From Aotearoamyces nothofagi (taxonomy: Eukaryota > Ascomycota > Leotiomycetes > Leotiales > Tympanidaceae), in contig JADDTR010000004.1 in NCBI GenBank assembly GCA_015345905.1, forward strand, positions 992,001-1,056,000: a stretch of 64,000 nucleotides of DNA, given 5' to 3'. Shown in pieces: positions 43,938 through 53,869 of the stretch. The notes beneath the pieces were generated by a model that saw nothing but the letters and a program-made list of their open reading frames with translations, ran no database searches and was not told the origin of the DNA. Numbering within the stretch: position 1 is the stretch's first letter; every line of letters begins with the position of its first letter. The position numbers and the translations under genes are program-made.

Positions 43938-44222
43938 GACGGACGAGTATGATAAGATATGATAAGAGAGAGAGAGAGAAGAAGGGGGGGGGGGTATGAT
44001 ATATAACATACATAGCAGACGCGATAGAGCTATAGCTATAGCTATATGAAAAACAGCGAGGGGAGGTGAGGTATACAGGTAGATATACAGATATACAGAC
44101 GGACGGACAGACGGACGGACGGACGGACGAGTATGATATGATAAGAGAGAGAGAGAAGAAGGGGGGGTATAACATATAAGAGAGAGAGAGAGGGAGGGGG
44201 AAATATAACATACACAGCAGAC
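43938..44222. repeat. Duplicated microsatellite cassette
   Basis: Two related blocks (43938-44022 and 44122-44222) share the same order of parts: GACGGACGAGTATGATA, a GATAAGAGAGAG tract, AAGAAGGGGGG, TATAACATAC and AGCAGAC. The spacer holds a GGAC tetranucleotide run (44098-44130). This is duplication of a compound unit, not independent slippage. Confidence 0.75.
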
Positions 44223-44366
44223 AAGACATACACAGCAGACAAAACACATCATAGCCAAATAGCCAGATAACAAAACAAATACAACACCACATACAAAACA
44301 TATATATATATCCACAACCCGTAGTCATTTTCCTCAATTTATGCGAACAAGGTATCTATATATCTA

Positions 44367-44448
44367 TCCCCATCCCCATCCCCATCCCTATCCGAATTCC
44401 AATTCCAATTCCAATTCCAATTCCAATTCCAATTCCAATTCCAATTCC
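44367..44448. repeat. CATCCC then TTCCAA hexanucleotide repeats
   Basis: A few CCCATC units are followed by about nine perfect AATTCC units (44394-44448). Confidence 0.85.
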
Positions 44449-44735
44449 TCCACCGACGATAGCGTCTCTCAGCTACACCACCGATACTGATCAATCTGAG
44501 CATACCCGCACAGCAAGTGTGCCACGGGGTAAAACCCCAGCTAGTAATAAAAAAAGGGACGAGGCACGGCGTGGGCTGCCGTGCAATAAACAGCGCTAAT
44601 CCGCAGCTCGAGTAGAACTCCAAAAAAAAATATATATATATGAAGAAGAGAGAAGACAGAAAAACAAACACATTCGAATACCTCCCCGTGGGAATGCGTA
44701 TCCAAGAACCCCCATGTAGTATAACTGAAACTCCC

Positions 44736-46328
44736 TTACATGAACCCAGGCCCGTCCCAATTCTTATTGCTACTCCGTGAACTCGCATTGCTGGCTTGCC
44801 ATGTCCTGTAGCTCGCCACGTCAAAGCTAGCCCAGCTGATATTATCCTTATCATAACTCGTTAAACTCGCCACGTCGACCTCTCTCCTCCTCTTCTCTCT
44901 CTCTCTCTCGCCCTCCCCCATGGCTCCATCTAGCCCCGTATTGCTCTGGCCCTTGTTTTCAATCCACCGCAGTGCTGTCTTGAAGAAGGTATCCCTCCAG
45001 AAGCTTTTGAATTTGCTGTCTCCGAAATACACGAGGTTCTGCATCCATGCGCTCCGTTGCCTTTCTCGGAAGCGCCGCTCGATGTTCTCTGATACGAACT
45101 TCCGGAGCTCGTTGCGTCGCCCGTGCGGGTACGAGACGGCGGCTTTTTGGAGCGATTCCGAGAGGCAGAAGGCGTCAAGAAATGCACAGTTGGCGCCTTT
45201 TCCGAGCATGGTCGACATGCTGGTGTGGGTTAGTGAGGGTAGACGGAGAAGATGGAGCAATGAAAAGATGCCTACTTAAAAACCGCGTCGCCAATCAGCG
45301 TTACCCTCTCATCGTCCCAAGGCCTAACCGCCTCGCACTTCTTCACATTATGAACATATGACGAACTGGCAATACACATTTCTGCGAGGGCTATAAATCG
45401 TGGATGGATCTTAGGATCAGCTTTTGCCCTTGCCACACATTCAGCCTTCAGCTCATCAGGTGTAAATTCCGAGGGCGGCTTGGTCTTGTTGATGAATTCC
45501 CCTACAGGACTCCCGTAGCCAAACATGATGAAGGATTCGTCGTTGTCAATGGTCTTGCCATCGCTCCGCATAGTCCAGGGCTTGGCTGGGTTTTGCCAGG
45601 AATGTATGGCGATGTATTGGTTGTGCTGGCAAAAGACCTGTGAAGGTGTCAGTCGGGGCCAGATTCTCCTGGAAAAGAGAGAGACCTACCATAACGCCAC
45701 TGCTTGATTGCGCCAGCTCCATCGCCTTGGGCGTCATGGGAATCTTGAAGTAAACAACAGCCACATCCTTCTGCATAATGGTAGCGGCGGGCAGCAACTG
45801 TTTCCTGACCTTTGAGTTGGCGCCATCCGCACCAACAAGCAAGTCACACTCCGTCGTCGTCCCGTCCTCGAAATACACCCTCACGCTACCATCCTGCAGC
45901 TTCTTGTAGCGATCAAACTTCTTCCCAAAGCGTATGAAATCCTCACTCTTGAACAGCAGCCCCTGCCGCAGCTTGAAGCGCGAGACGCTGAAGCAGTCGC
46001 GCAGCTCCTCCGGGTACCAGGTGAACATCTCTTCCCCGGAGGACTTGAGAAACTTCAGCTCCTGGCCATGCTCTGGCTGGACGCCGACGGCCGGGGCGAT
46101 GTGCGACCAGATCTCGTCCCAGAGCTCGCCCTTGAGATTCTTGAGCACGAAGGGCGACAGCATGATGCTGTAGCCCGACAGGCGGTCGAGGGGCTGCAGC
46201 GAGCGCTCGTAGACGGTGACCTTGATGTGCGGCGCTAGGTTCAGCAGGTGGCCGAGCGTGAGGCCGCTAAGGCCACCGCCGACGACGGCGACGCGCAGGA
46301 GGGAGGGATGGGAGGGACGGGAGGCCAT
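44736..46328 (-). CDS. Class A FAD-dependent monooxygenase (salicylate hydroxylase-like)
   Basis: Three exons (46328-45690, 45637-45276, 45219-44736) give 494 residues. The three hallmarks of the class are present: the dinucleotide motif VAVVGGGLSGLTLG near the N-terminus, the DG motif LLVGADGANSKVR near residue 170, and the GD motif VTLIGDAVF near 325, completed across intron 2. These enzymes hydroxylate aromatic rings with NAD(P)H and oxygen; the substrate cannot be read. The C-terminus (about 425-494) is an unusual hydrophilic tail whose EGEREREKRRRE part is written by a CT microsatellite (44881-44910). The adjacent glutathionyl-hydroquinone reductase gene, same strand, suggests phenol or quinone metabolism. 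No signal peptide is seen. Confidence 0.88.
44881..44910. repeat. CT microsatellite inside a coding exon
   Basis: The tract CTCTCTCTCTCTCTC with a flanking CTCCTCTTC lies in exon 3 of the monooxygenase gene and encodes Glu/Arg alternation on the minus strand. Confidence 0.8.
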
Positions 46329-46780
46329 GGCCAGCGAGTGGGCAGGGCGGATGTCTGAACGAGGGAAAAGATGTGCGCATAGATATACTCATAGCTGGAG
46401 CAGAAGGGCAGCGAGCGTACTCTGCACACGGCCTCTGCAAGCTGGGGATATGGCATTTTATGACGCCGGTGCACAGCCCGGGGCGGGCAGCAGGAGCCCA
46501 CCGGGGGCCAGGGGATGCGATGCTTACATACGTCTTGCAGGCGCTGGCGGGGGCATGGAGGGCGCTGGCGGAGGACGGCAGCAGGTACCTGCGTAATGCG
46601 CGGGCACGCGAGCAGGCCTGGCGCCGTGGATGGAGGATAGCGGACGGCGACGGTGGATAACGGGCTTCGGGAGGGGAGGGGGATCTGGCGGATGGGCTGA
46701 TTCCTCACGCGACGCAGGGCGCCAGACGGGGCGGGCGGATGGCACAGCGAGGAGCGAGGAGCGATGAGCGATTCCACAGA

Positions 46781-46870
46781 GTAGGTGCTGTAGTAGGTGC
46801 TGTAGTAGGTGCTGTAGCAGGCACTGTAGCAGCAAGTACAGCAGCTGTAGGTACTGTAGCAGCAGGCCGG
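46781..46870. repeat. Minisatellite, unit GTAGGTGCTGTA
   Basis: Three close copies of GTAGGTGCTGTA are followed by drifting forms (GCAGGCACTGTA, GCAGCTGTAG). Confidence 0.8.
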
Positions 46871-46940
46871 TACAGCAAGCACAGCCGGTGCATACCAGAC
46901 AGACCCCTCTGCCAAGCCCACTGCGCGTGCAGTTGCCAGG

Positions 46941-46989
46941 GCCGGGAAGGAGTGCCGGGAGGGAGTGCCGGGAGGGAGTGCCGGGAGCG
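46941..46989. repeat. Minisatellite, unit GAGTGCCGGGAGG
   Basis: Three near-identical units of 13 bases, with partial units on each side. Confidence 0.8.
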
Positions 46990-47052
46990 CGGGATTGTCT
47001 TGTGTGCGGCGTGTGAGATGTGTTTGGAGGGCAGGAAGGGAAGGGTCAGTGG

Positions 47053-47135
47053 GAGCAGCAGCAGCAGCAGCAGAGGGACCAGAGGGGTCGGTGTCGGTGT
47101 GAATGTGAGTGTGAATGTGGATGTGAATGTGTGAA
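47053..47135. repeat. CAG run followed by TGTGAA-type repeats
   Basis: About seven CAG triplets (47053-47073) precede six GTGAAT/GTGGAT units (47087-47135). Confidence 0.8.
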
Positions 47136-47549
47136 TTCACAGAGCACAGGTACAGCCAGGTACAGCCAGGACAGCCAGTGCAGTGCAGTGCCAGTCGTCG
47201 CAGCGGAAGCAAGCAAGCCCAGCTTGGCAAGCCGCACGACGGCGCCATCGACGGCGCCACGCGTGCGCCCCGGGGAGGCCGCCCGTTTCGAAGAAGAAGA
47301 AAAAAAGAGTTCGAGAAAGAAGTTCGAAAGAAGACTCCGAAGAGGCGTGCTACTCCCTTCTACGGCTTCTACTCCCTCCCGCCACGTCTGCTTCTGTAGT
47401 GGGCGCGCCGTACTGCGTCTAATATTGCTGCTTCTGTGCCCGGCGTGCGGCTCTACTGGGCGCTGCGTGCCGGTCCTGCCTCTGCGCTATCACGACTGCG
47501 TGTAGTGCGCCGGTACATGCACGCTGTGTGGAGTGCGTGCGAGTGCGAG

Positions 47550-47657
47550 CCTGGAGTGCCAGCCAGGCCCTGGAAGTGCCCTGTAGGAGCCTATAAGTGC
47601 CCTGTAAGTGCCCTGTAAATGCCCATAAGTGCCCTGTAGGAGCCTGGAAGTGCCTGC
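47550..47657. repeat. Minisatellite built on AAGTGCCCTGTA
   Basis: Five to six variants of AAGTGCCCTGTA with spacers GGAGCCT and AATGCCC. The GTGCCCTGTA core recalls words in the 3.9 kb minisatellite. Confidence 0.75.
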
Positions 47658-48084
47658 CCTTCTCGTCTCGTCTCTGCGGGGTGGCCCGGGCCCCTTGTGT
47701 CCGCCAGTCCGGGTCCCTTTGACCTGGCCACAGGGCAGCTTCGCACGCGCACAGCGCTGGGATCGGATCAGCAGCAGCAGCAGCGCAGCACGCACAGGCC
47801 TGCGCCCGACGTGCGGATGCAGTGGGGTCAGAGAGGCGCGCATCGAGCAAAGGAATGGGAGAGTAAGAATCGAGGAACAAGAATCGAGGAATCGGCCTTG
47901 CGATACGGAGGAGAGGACAGTGCAGGTCCTGTGCCCACGGCGATCGGGGTGGGTGCTGGCGACAATAGCCACGACGGCCACGCTGGCCGCGCTGCCCTGG
48001 GGCTACCCAGCGGGCTAGCCGTTAGGTGCTACGGTAGGGACTCTAGGGAGGCCGTGGAACCTTCTACCGCCAAGCTTAAAGTGC

Positions 48085-48142
48085 AGAGGGCACGAAGGGC
48101 ACGAATGGCACGAATGGCACGAGGGGCACGAGGGGCACGAGG
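48085..48142. repeat. Minisatellite, 9-base unit GGCACGAAG/T
   Basis: Six direct copies of GGCACGARK differ at the last two bases only. Confidence 0.85.
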
Positions 48143-48389
48143 CAGCAATGCTTCGAGAAGACCGAGAGAACGAACGAGCTGAGCCCGGCGGCTGCCGAGC
48201 CCCGAGCGTTTAGGCCGCCTTGCCAGAACTGCACTATGCTACTACAATGCACTGTGCTGCGCTGCACTGCGCTGCACGCCGGACAGGACCTACAGTACCA
48301 GCACAATGACAATGGGGTGGGTGGGGATGCTGCCATCTCGTGTGCTTGCTCCATGGCCCCGCCGACGCCATGTCCCTGGACACACCAGG

Positions 48390-48460
48390 CAGCGCAGAGC
48401 AGCGCAGAGCAGCGCAGAGCAGCGCAGAGCAGCACAGCACAGCACAGCACAGCACAGCAC
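48390..48460. repeat. AGCGCAG and AGCAC tandem repeats
   Basis: Four perfect copies of the decamer AGCGCAGAGC lead into six AGCAC pentamers. Confidence 0.9.
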
Positions 48461-48540
48461 CTCGCTCGGCCCCCAACAATGCTCAAGGATGCTCAACAAC
48501 AATCCTAAATCCTGCCTCCCCCGCCCCCCCCGTCCCTCTA

Positions 48541-49808
48541 TCAGACCACGCAGCCCTCGGCACAGATGTCGGGCGCCGGTCCCCGCGGCACAATGCCCTG
48601 CCCAGCGTAGCCCCTCTTGATCTGTGCGTGGCATCTCGGGTTAGCAACCGTCATACCACCGCCCGGAACTTCCCTTCCCATCGTGGCTCCTCGAGCTAGC
48701 GGGCTGGGGGGGGGGCGTCACTCACGTGGTCAAAATGTGTCGTGCTCCCGAAGGCTCCCCTGGTCTCGGCGCTCTTGTCGTAGTACAGCTTCAGCAGCCA
48801 CTGGTGCAGGGCCGGGTAGTCGTGTCGGATCATCTTCACGTTGCATCTGAAGATGGTGTAGTACGCGACGTCGAACCGCACAATGGTAGGGTACAGCCTG
48901 ATGTCAGCTTCGGTGATGTGCTCTCCGAACAGGAACGGGCCCGTCCCTTCCTTCTCGCGCGCCGCCAGCATCCCCTCGAGCCTGTCCAGGCCCTCGAACA
49001 GCGGCACGATATTCTCCTCGTACTTGTCCTGTCTCGTTGCGAATCCCACCTTGTACACCCCGTTATTGACCGTGTCGTAGACCCACCTGTTAAGCTCGTC
49101 GATATCCTTCTCCAGACCCTTGGGCAGCAGGCCCCCGTTGGGCCTGTTCGCCTCGCGGAGCTCTGCGGGAATCAGAGAGTCGAATTCGGAGTAGAACATC
49201 CGGATGATCTCCGAACTTTCATTGTTGACGATGGTCTCGAGCTTCTTGTCCCAGAGTACCGGGACGGTGTATCGCCCGCTATAATCCGGGTCAGCCTTGA
49301 AGTACAGCTGCCGATGTTCTGTGAACCCATAGACCGGGTCCTTGGCCGCTGTGCCTAAGCGGCCTGTGTACGTCCTAGCATATATACTTAATAAGCTCTG
49401 CCGTCGACACATACGAGTTGGAGAAAGGATTCATGCCTCACCATCCCTCGGGTTTGAGCTCGTAGTCCATCGTAACAAGTTGTATAATATCCTCCAGCCC
49501 CTTCAACGTGCGGACGAGGTTCGCCCGAGCAGCCCACGGACACCCGAGGTTGATATAGAGGACCTCGAGTTATGTCAGCACCTTCTCAAGAACCCATCCA
49601 CCAGATCATATCATCAAAAGAAAGAAAAACTCGAAATAGACATGAAGCAGCCCGCACTCACGTATCTCCCCCTCTCAGGCCCAAACCTCGCCCCCGGCTC
49701 CGCCGAGATCCGCGATCTAAACACCGACTCCCTCCTCCGAAACGCACCATCCGCGTCCGAGAACGTCCGCGGAGCATCACCACCTCCCTTCGACTTCGCA
49801 TCGGCCAT
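48541..49808 (-). CDS. Glutathionyl-hydroquinone reductase (Xi-class GST, ECM4-like)
   Basis: Four exons (49808-49662, 49563-49442, 49374-48726, 48621-48541) give 332 residues. The catalytic motif NLGCPWAAR (Cys57) marks the Xi class, which reduces glutathionyl-hydroquinones and differs from ordinary GSTs. The family blocks ELYFKAD-like [38 protein letters not shown] and the helical-domain [13 protein letters not shown] follow. The last exon supplies the usual [11 protein letters not shown] ending; its tail is diverged (IKRGYAGQ) where relatives have a longer IKWHYY-type run. The enzyme probably acts in the cytosol in quinone detoxification. The next gene downstream on the same strand is the flavin monooxygenase. 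Confidence 0.9.
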
Positions 49809-49913
49809 GCTTCTCTCCGTCTTCCTGCCCCACTCTTGATTATCTCTCCAGCGCCCGTTATAATCAGAAAAATCTACCACGGTAGTTTGTTTATCAAAGC
49901 TAAACGAGCAACA

Positions 49914-49935
49914 ATCTCTCTCTCTCTCTCTCTCT
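49914..49935. repeat. CT dinucleotide repeat
   Basis: Eleven CT units in the reductase upstream region. Confidence 0.85.
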
Positions 49936-50483
49936 TGTCCTTGAGCAGCAGGCGATGCCAGGTCTATATATGTAGTGCGCAGCAGCTTTCAAAAGCCAGC
50001 CTGTATAAAGTGATCTTGCCAAAAATGATGACAAAACCACCCCGCGCCGCCATGCGTTGCTCGTGTAAGCTCTTCTCATCTCACCACGCTTACCCCGCCC
50101 CCACCCCTTACCTACACAGCACCTACCGTGCAGCGCAGCGCTGCGCTGCGCGACCCGACCGCACAGACGCCCCGGGCCCAATCACCGACCGGCTCGAGAC
50201 GGCCGCTAGGGCCCGGCTGGCTGGGGGGCGGCGGCCACCGAGACGGCGAGCGACCTACCTGGGGGGGGAAGGGGGGGAGGATTTGAAATCACGAGAGATC
50301 CACGACCGCGTGCACATCCGGAACACCAGCGGCCCCCGACGCAGTCCGGTTCTGTAGAGCCAGCAGTGTCCGCTGGCGACGGCGGGCGCGGCCGGCTGCT
50401 GGCGTTGCGCTGGATCTTTTCCCGAGGTCTGCTGGAGACGTAGCAGCGGAGGTCAAGTCTGCGCGGAGCGAGAGCTGGAAAGC

Positions 50484-50516
50484 GTATATATATATCATAT
50501 CATATCATATCATTGA

Positions 50517-50548
<32 letters not shown>
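50484..50548. repeat. ATATC pentamer run then GGCT tetramer run
   Basis: TATATATATC is followed by four ATATC units (to about 50511), then eight GGCT units (50516-50548). Confidence 0.9.
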
Positions 50549-50550
<2 letters not shown>

Positions 50551-50803
50551 CCTTTCTAAAAAAGGGTCGACGCCTCTCCTGACCGCTGCCAGAGCCAGGA
50601 GGGAGGATCAAGAGCCGCCGTCTATTTACAAATACGATGGGGGAAGGAAGGGCATGTAGCTTCGCCCCGCACACTCCCAATACAAGCCGGGGAGGGCTTG
50701 TGCCTCTTTCCAGAACCCAGTAAATCTAAGACCCCGTGCCGCCATGGTAGACCAAGTCCGTAAATGCAGTCATATGAGCCGATCAGACATGATCGGTCCG
50801 TTT

Positions 50804-53020
50804 CTAACCCTGCCCGTCCTTCACGTGTCGGCAGCTTTCGCACAGCCAGTGGCTTCTGGCATCAACTGGAGCGTTCTGCACACAGTCGCGATGATAGAAG
50901 CGGTTCGTGCACGTCTGTCTAATATTAACCAGCGTTCATGGTATACTTGAATTGATTTCACTCACCTTTCCATGGCAGATGGCGGCCCGTGCAGGAAAGA
51001 CATGCCCTCCACATATACAGTCCATTTGCCCTCGAATCTTGGCTTTGTCGACTTTAACCTTCTGGGGAACCTCCGCCTCTTTTCCTTTGCCCTGGTGATC
51101 CCTTGATCTTATAATATTCATTTGGGTGGTTTCATCGTGGTCCAATACCCGTCTATACCGTACACGAGCTTGCGCAAGAATCTTTGCGCATTCACTCATA
51201 CACCTTGTGTCGATCTTCCCGGAAAGTGCCAGAGCAGCCAGATGCTTCCCACACTCTTTAGTCCTACTGTCCCTGGCAGCGAACCATGCTATATTTTCGT
51301 GTAAGAATCTTCGAAGAGCTTCGGGGAGATAGCAATTCGCTGTAATGTTCTTGGGAATCATGAATGTATCCCACTGAATGATATAGTCTTTTTCATCGCT
51401 AGTAACATCCGTATAGTCGTTGATGATGTCTTTATGTTTTCTAAGCAACCAGCTTTGATCCCTGTCATCATCACTGTCGCTAAGCTCTTCTCCTGGCCGA
51501 AGCACTCGTTTTGTAACAGTGTCAAACAGTGGCTTTTCAGTCCATGGAACGACTATCTTCCTACGAGGCCGAGGGGTAAGAGACTTGGGAGCAACCGGTA
51601 TGTCATCAACATCAATATCCCTATCCATAGCATCAGATGTAGTCTGAGAATTACGTATGGATTCTTGCGCAGAGGATGGCGGAGATTGCTGGAACCCGGA
51701 AGTAGGTGAGCAATCTCTCGGAACTTGTCGACTGGTGACCCATGAACGGTCACCCTGGAGATAGCTTGCAAGATCTAGATGGCTCATTGGTAACCCTAAT
51801 TGGATGGGTTCACTGTAATCGAGATATCTCGGCTGGTCTTCATATTTTGATTTTGTATAGTCAACGAAGTAATCACTGGATGATCCTTCAGGTTCGCGAA
51901 AACGAAATTTGTAGCTGTCGTGATCTGTTACAAGGTGAAACTGTAAGATCGACCTAGAGCCCAAGGCTTGATTGCAAATGGCACATTTGAAGCCTTTAAC
52001 GACACATTGATTTGCATCACCAGAATCTGCTGTACCGAGAGCATATGTTACTGATATCTCTTCGCTTTCGTCTCGACAATCTGATTGTGATGGTAGGATT
52101 GGTGCTTTTCGCAGATAGGCTGGGAGTGACCATCTGATATCGACCTTGACCGCATAATGCGTCTTTTCGCGAATTTGGCTGTGGTGGCCCAGTCGCATTA
52201 TGAGATCTAACTGTTGAGTTTTGGCACCTCCTTCGAGAAGCTGATCCGTTTTCGTGGTTAGGTGAAGATCTCGCACTGTAAATCTCCCTCCTTTCAATTT
52301 ATTTGCTAATTCACCTGTTCGATGAATCGTATGGTCCAAGTCCAATGGCGGCCAAGTTATTTCTCGCGCAAATCTCTCAAACCATATTTGCAGGATGTAT
52401 TTATCTACTAATCCAAATGACTCTTGGCCAGATTCACCGTGTCGAATAGTATAAATCTGCTCAGCCGGTATGACAAAAGCCCCAGGAAGGAAAATCCGAG
52501 TTGTACTTTCCCCTGTTCCGTCTATAGTAGTTTCGATAGTCCCGACCTGAGATGTGCGAACTAGTTCGATGTGCTCCGTCACTTGTAGCATACCATCTGG
52601 CCCTGTATCGTAAAGACTATGGTAGATAGCTATAGAGCATCGTGTGGAGCATTTGATAGTCGTGCCAAATTCCTGGGGTTCAAAGAGGGGTTCATGATCA
52701 GCGTACTTGTCGATGATCTCCAGCATATCTATCTTCAGAGCCTTTCGAAACTCTGGTGCTGGTACCGCGGCGCCAAAGTCTATACCCGTCCTCGTTACTT
52801 CTCTCAATTTGTCCGGCTTCGAGTCTAGACGCTGGCACTTGGCTAGTCTGCGATAACCGCGATGTGATGAGATCTCATCCCTTCGGTGAACCGACTTGGC
52901 AGATTTAGCAGCGCGTACCTCAGAGTGGTGGAGGACAGCTTTGATATTGCGCCTCAGATAAACAGGCGAGCATCGACTAGTGTGCCATGTGCAGAACAGT
53001 GTGTTGCCATCTTGCTCCAT
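50804..53020 (-). CDS. SUZ12: Suz12 subunit of PRC2 with C-terminal PHD-like finger
   Basis: Two exons (53020-50966, 50914-50804) give 721 residues. A C2H2-type finger at about 345-366 (FKCAICNQ ... FHLVTDH) and the VEFS box at about 505-640 (WLLRKHKDIINDYTDVTSDE, IIQWDTFM) are the two hallmarks of Suz12. The subunit scaffolds the PRC2 histone H3 Lys27 methyltransferase in the nucleus. The short second exon completes a C4HC3 finger: Cys668, Cys670, Cys682, Cys687, His693, Cys696, Cys710 and Cys713, with the usual Trp two residues before the last Cys pair. A finger of this kind could read histone tails. The ATG at 53020 is the first in frame; the N-terminus is short of conserved sequence, so an upstream exon is possible. 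Divergent with the F-box/LRR gene. Confidence 0.9.
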
Positions 53021-53869
53021 ACCTCAAGGTTTCAGCAGTCCTCTGTATCCAAGATATGGACTTTTAAAATTGCTTGAAATTCTGGGAAGAGCCTCCTGCT
53101 GGGTACTGCAAGTTCCATGCAGTGGCCGGGCAAGGTGGCCGAAAACTCACTCTTGTGATAGAGAATTGAAGGCAATGAAAATGATATAATAAAGAACCCA
53201 GAAGACAGTTGGAGTTCCAGACACGCTTTGTGGAGGGGATGTCATGGAGAGTTGAGGGTCAATCGGCGCAAAGTAAAGATCGGTGCAAAGTAAAGAGTGG
53301 CGGGAATCCAGACATCCTCTGTGCTCTGATCTTTTACCATGTAACTAAGTGTACCTATTGCCACATAAATGATGCTTGTTGGATTAACAGCGCGACTAGG
53401 CGTTGCTATCTCGGCACTTGTCCTAACCGTCCTGATAAGTAGTTACTTATGTAGGCCGAAGGTGAGTTGCAATCAAGAACAGGACTGAGGCTTTGGTACT
53501 CAATATGTTCGGCGCATTTCTGTACATTGTTGGGGACAAAGCAAGGTTTATTGTATCGCTGCGGGAAAATGTATATATATACTCCTGATTGCTCGCGAAC
53601 TTGCAGCGTTAAGAGGGCGGTCTGTGCGTATGATTTTGGATAGGCAAGGGGCCCTAGTTTACGATTGCCGAGTTGTAACTTATAAAGGCTAATCGATAAG
53701 GCTGCAGAAGCGCGAGCGAGAGGTCTAAGTTCAGTTTCATCATTTCAAAAGACTCTAGGTGGCGGCCACTCGTACACCGCACGTATGAGCTCATTCACCA
53801 GTTTCTGATTATTCAAGCACCTTGCGAGCTCTTTGCATTGTCAAATCGGGGATCCGTTGCATACATGGC
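53021..53869. promoter_or_regulatory. Shared divergent promoter region, SUZ12 and F-box/LRR gene
   Basis: The start codons are 850 bases apart and divergent. The frames inside are short and without motifs. No named site was found. Confidence 0.45.

Larger units (their letters stand above)
41978..44735. other. Repeat-rich intergenic island, left part
   Basis: These 2.76 kb lack a convincing gene. From about 42480 the sequence turns into closely spaced simple repeats. Long frames on the minus strand (for example 43593-44337) come from GA/CT and GGAC runs and encode only Ser/Leu/Tyr/Cys-rich nonsense. The first 400 bases are AT-rich GAPDH 3' flank. Confidence 0.65.
46329..48540. other. Repeat-rich, GC-rich intergenic island, right part
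   Basis: These 2.2 kb between two co-directed genes are GC-rich and made largely of minisatellites. Overlapping long frames occur on five of six frames (for example 46241-47260 minus and 47697-48182 plus) but show no family motif and just translate the repeats. No RNA gene was seen. Confidence 0.65.
49809..50803. other. Repeat-bearing intergenic region, right edge of the island
   Basis: One kilobase between the reductase start and the Suz12 3' end. It contains a CT run, an ATATC run and a GGCT run. A plus-strand frame (49572-50357) is antisense to the reductase exon and then enters repeats; it is not supported as a gene. Confidence 0.6.

Noticed and set aside
43593-44337. Minus-strand frames of over 200 codons rich in Tyr, Ser, Leu and Cys
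   Set aside because: Made of GA, GGAC and poly-G repeats read in several frames at once.
46241-47260. Long minus-strand frame (339 codons) in the island
   Set aside because: It translates minisatellites, overlaps the start of the monooxygenase and has mirror frames on the other strand; no family motif.
47697-48182. Plus-strand frame of 161 codons
   Set aside because: Composition is Arg/Ala-rich from a GC-rich minisatellite; overlapped by other frames of equal length.
48726-49358. Plus-strand frame of 210 codons
   Set aside because: Exact antisense of reductase exon 3, which has clear family motifs on the minus strand.
49572-50357. Plus-strand frame of 261 codons
   Set aside because: Antisense to exon 1 of the glutathionyl-hydroquinone reductase and then CT repeat sequence.
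42000-50900. Possibility that the island is a transposon or virus-like insertion
   Set aside because: No reverse transcriptase, integrase, transposase or capsid-like frame, no terminal repeats and no target duplication could be seen.
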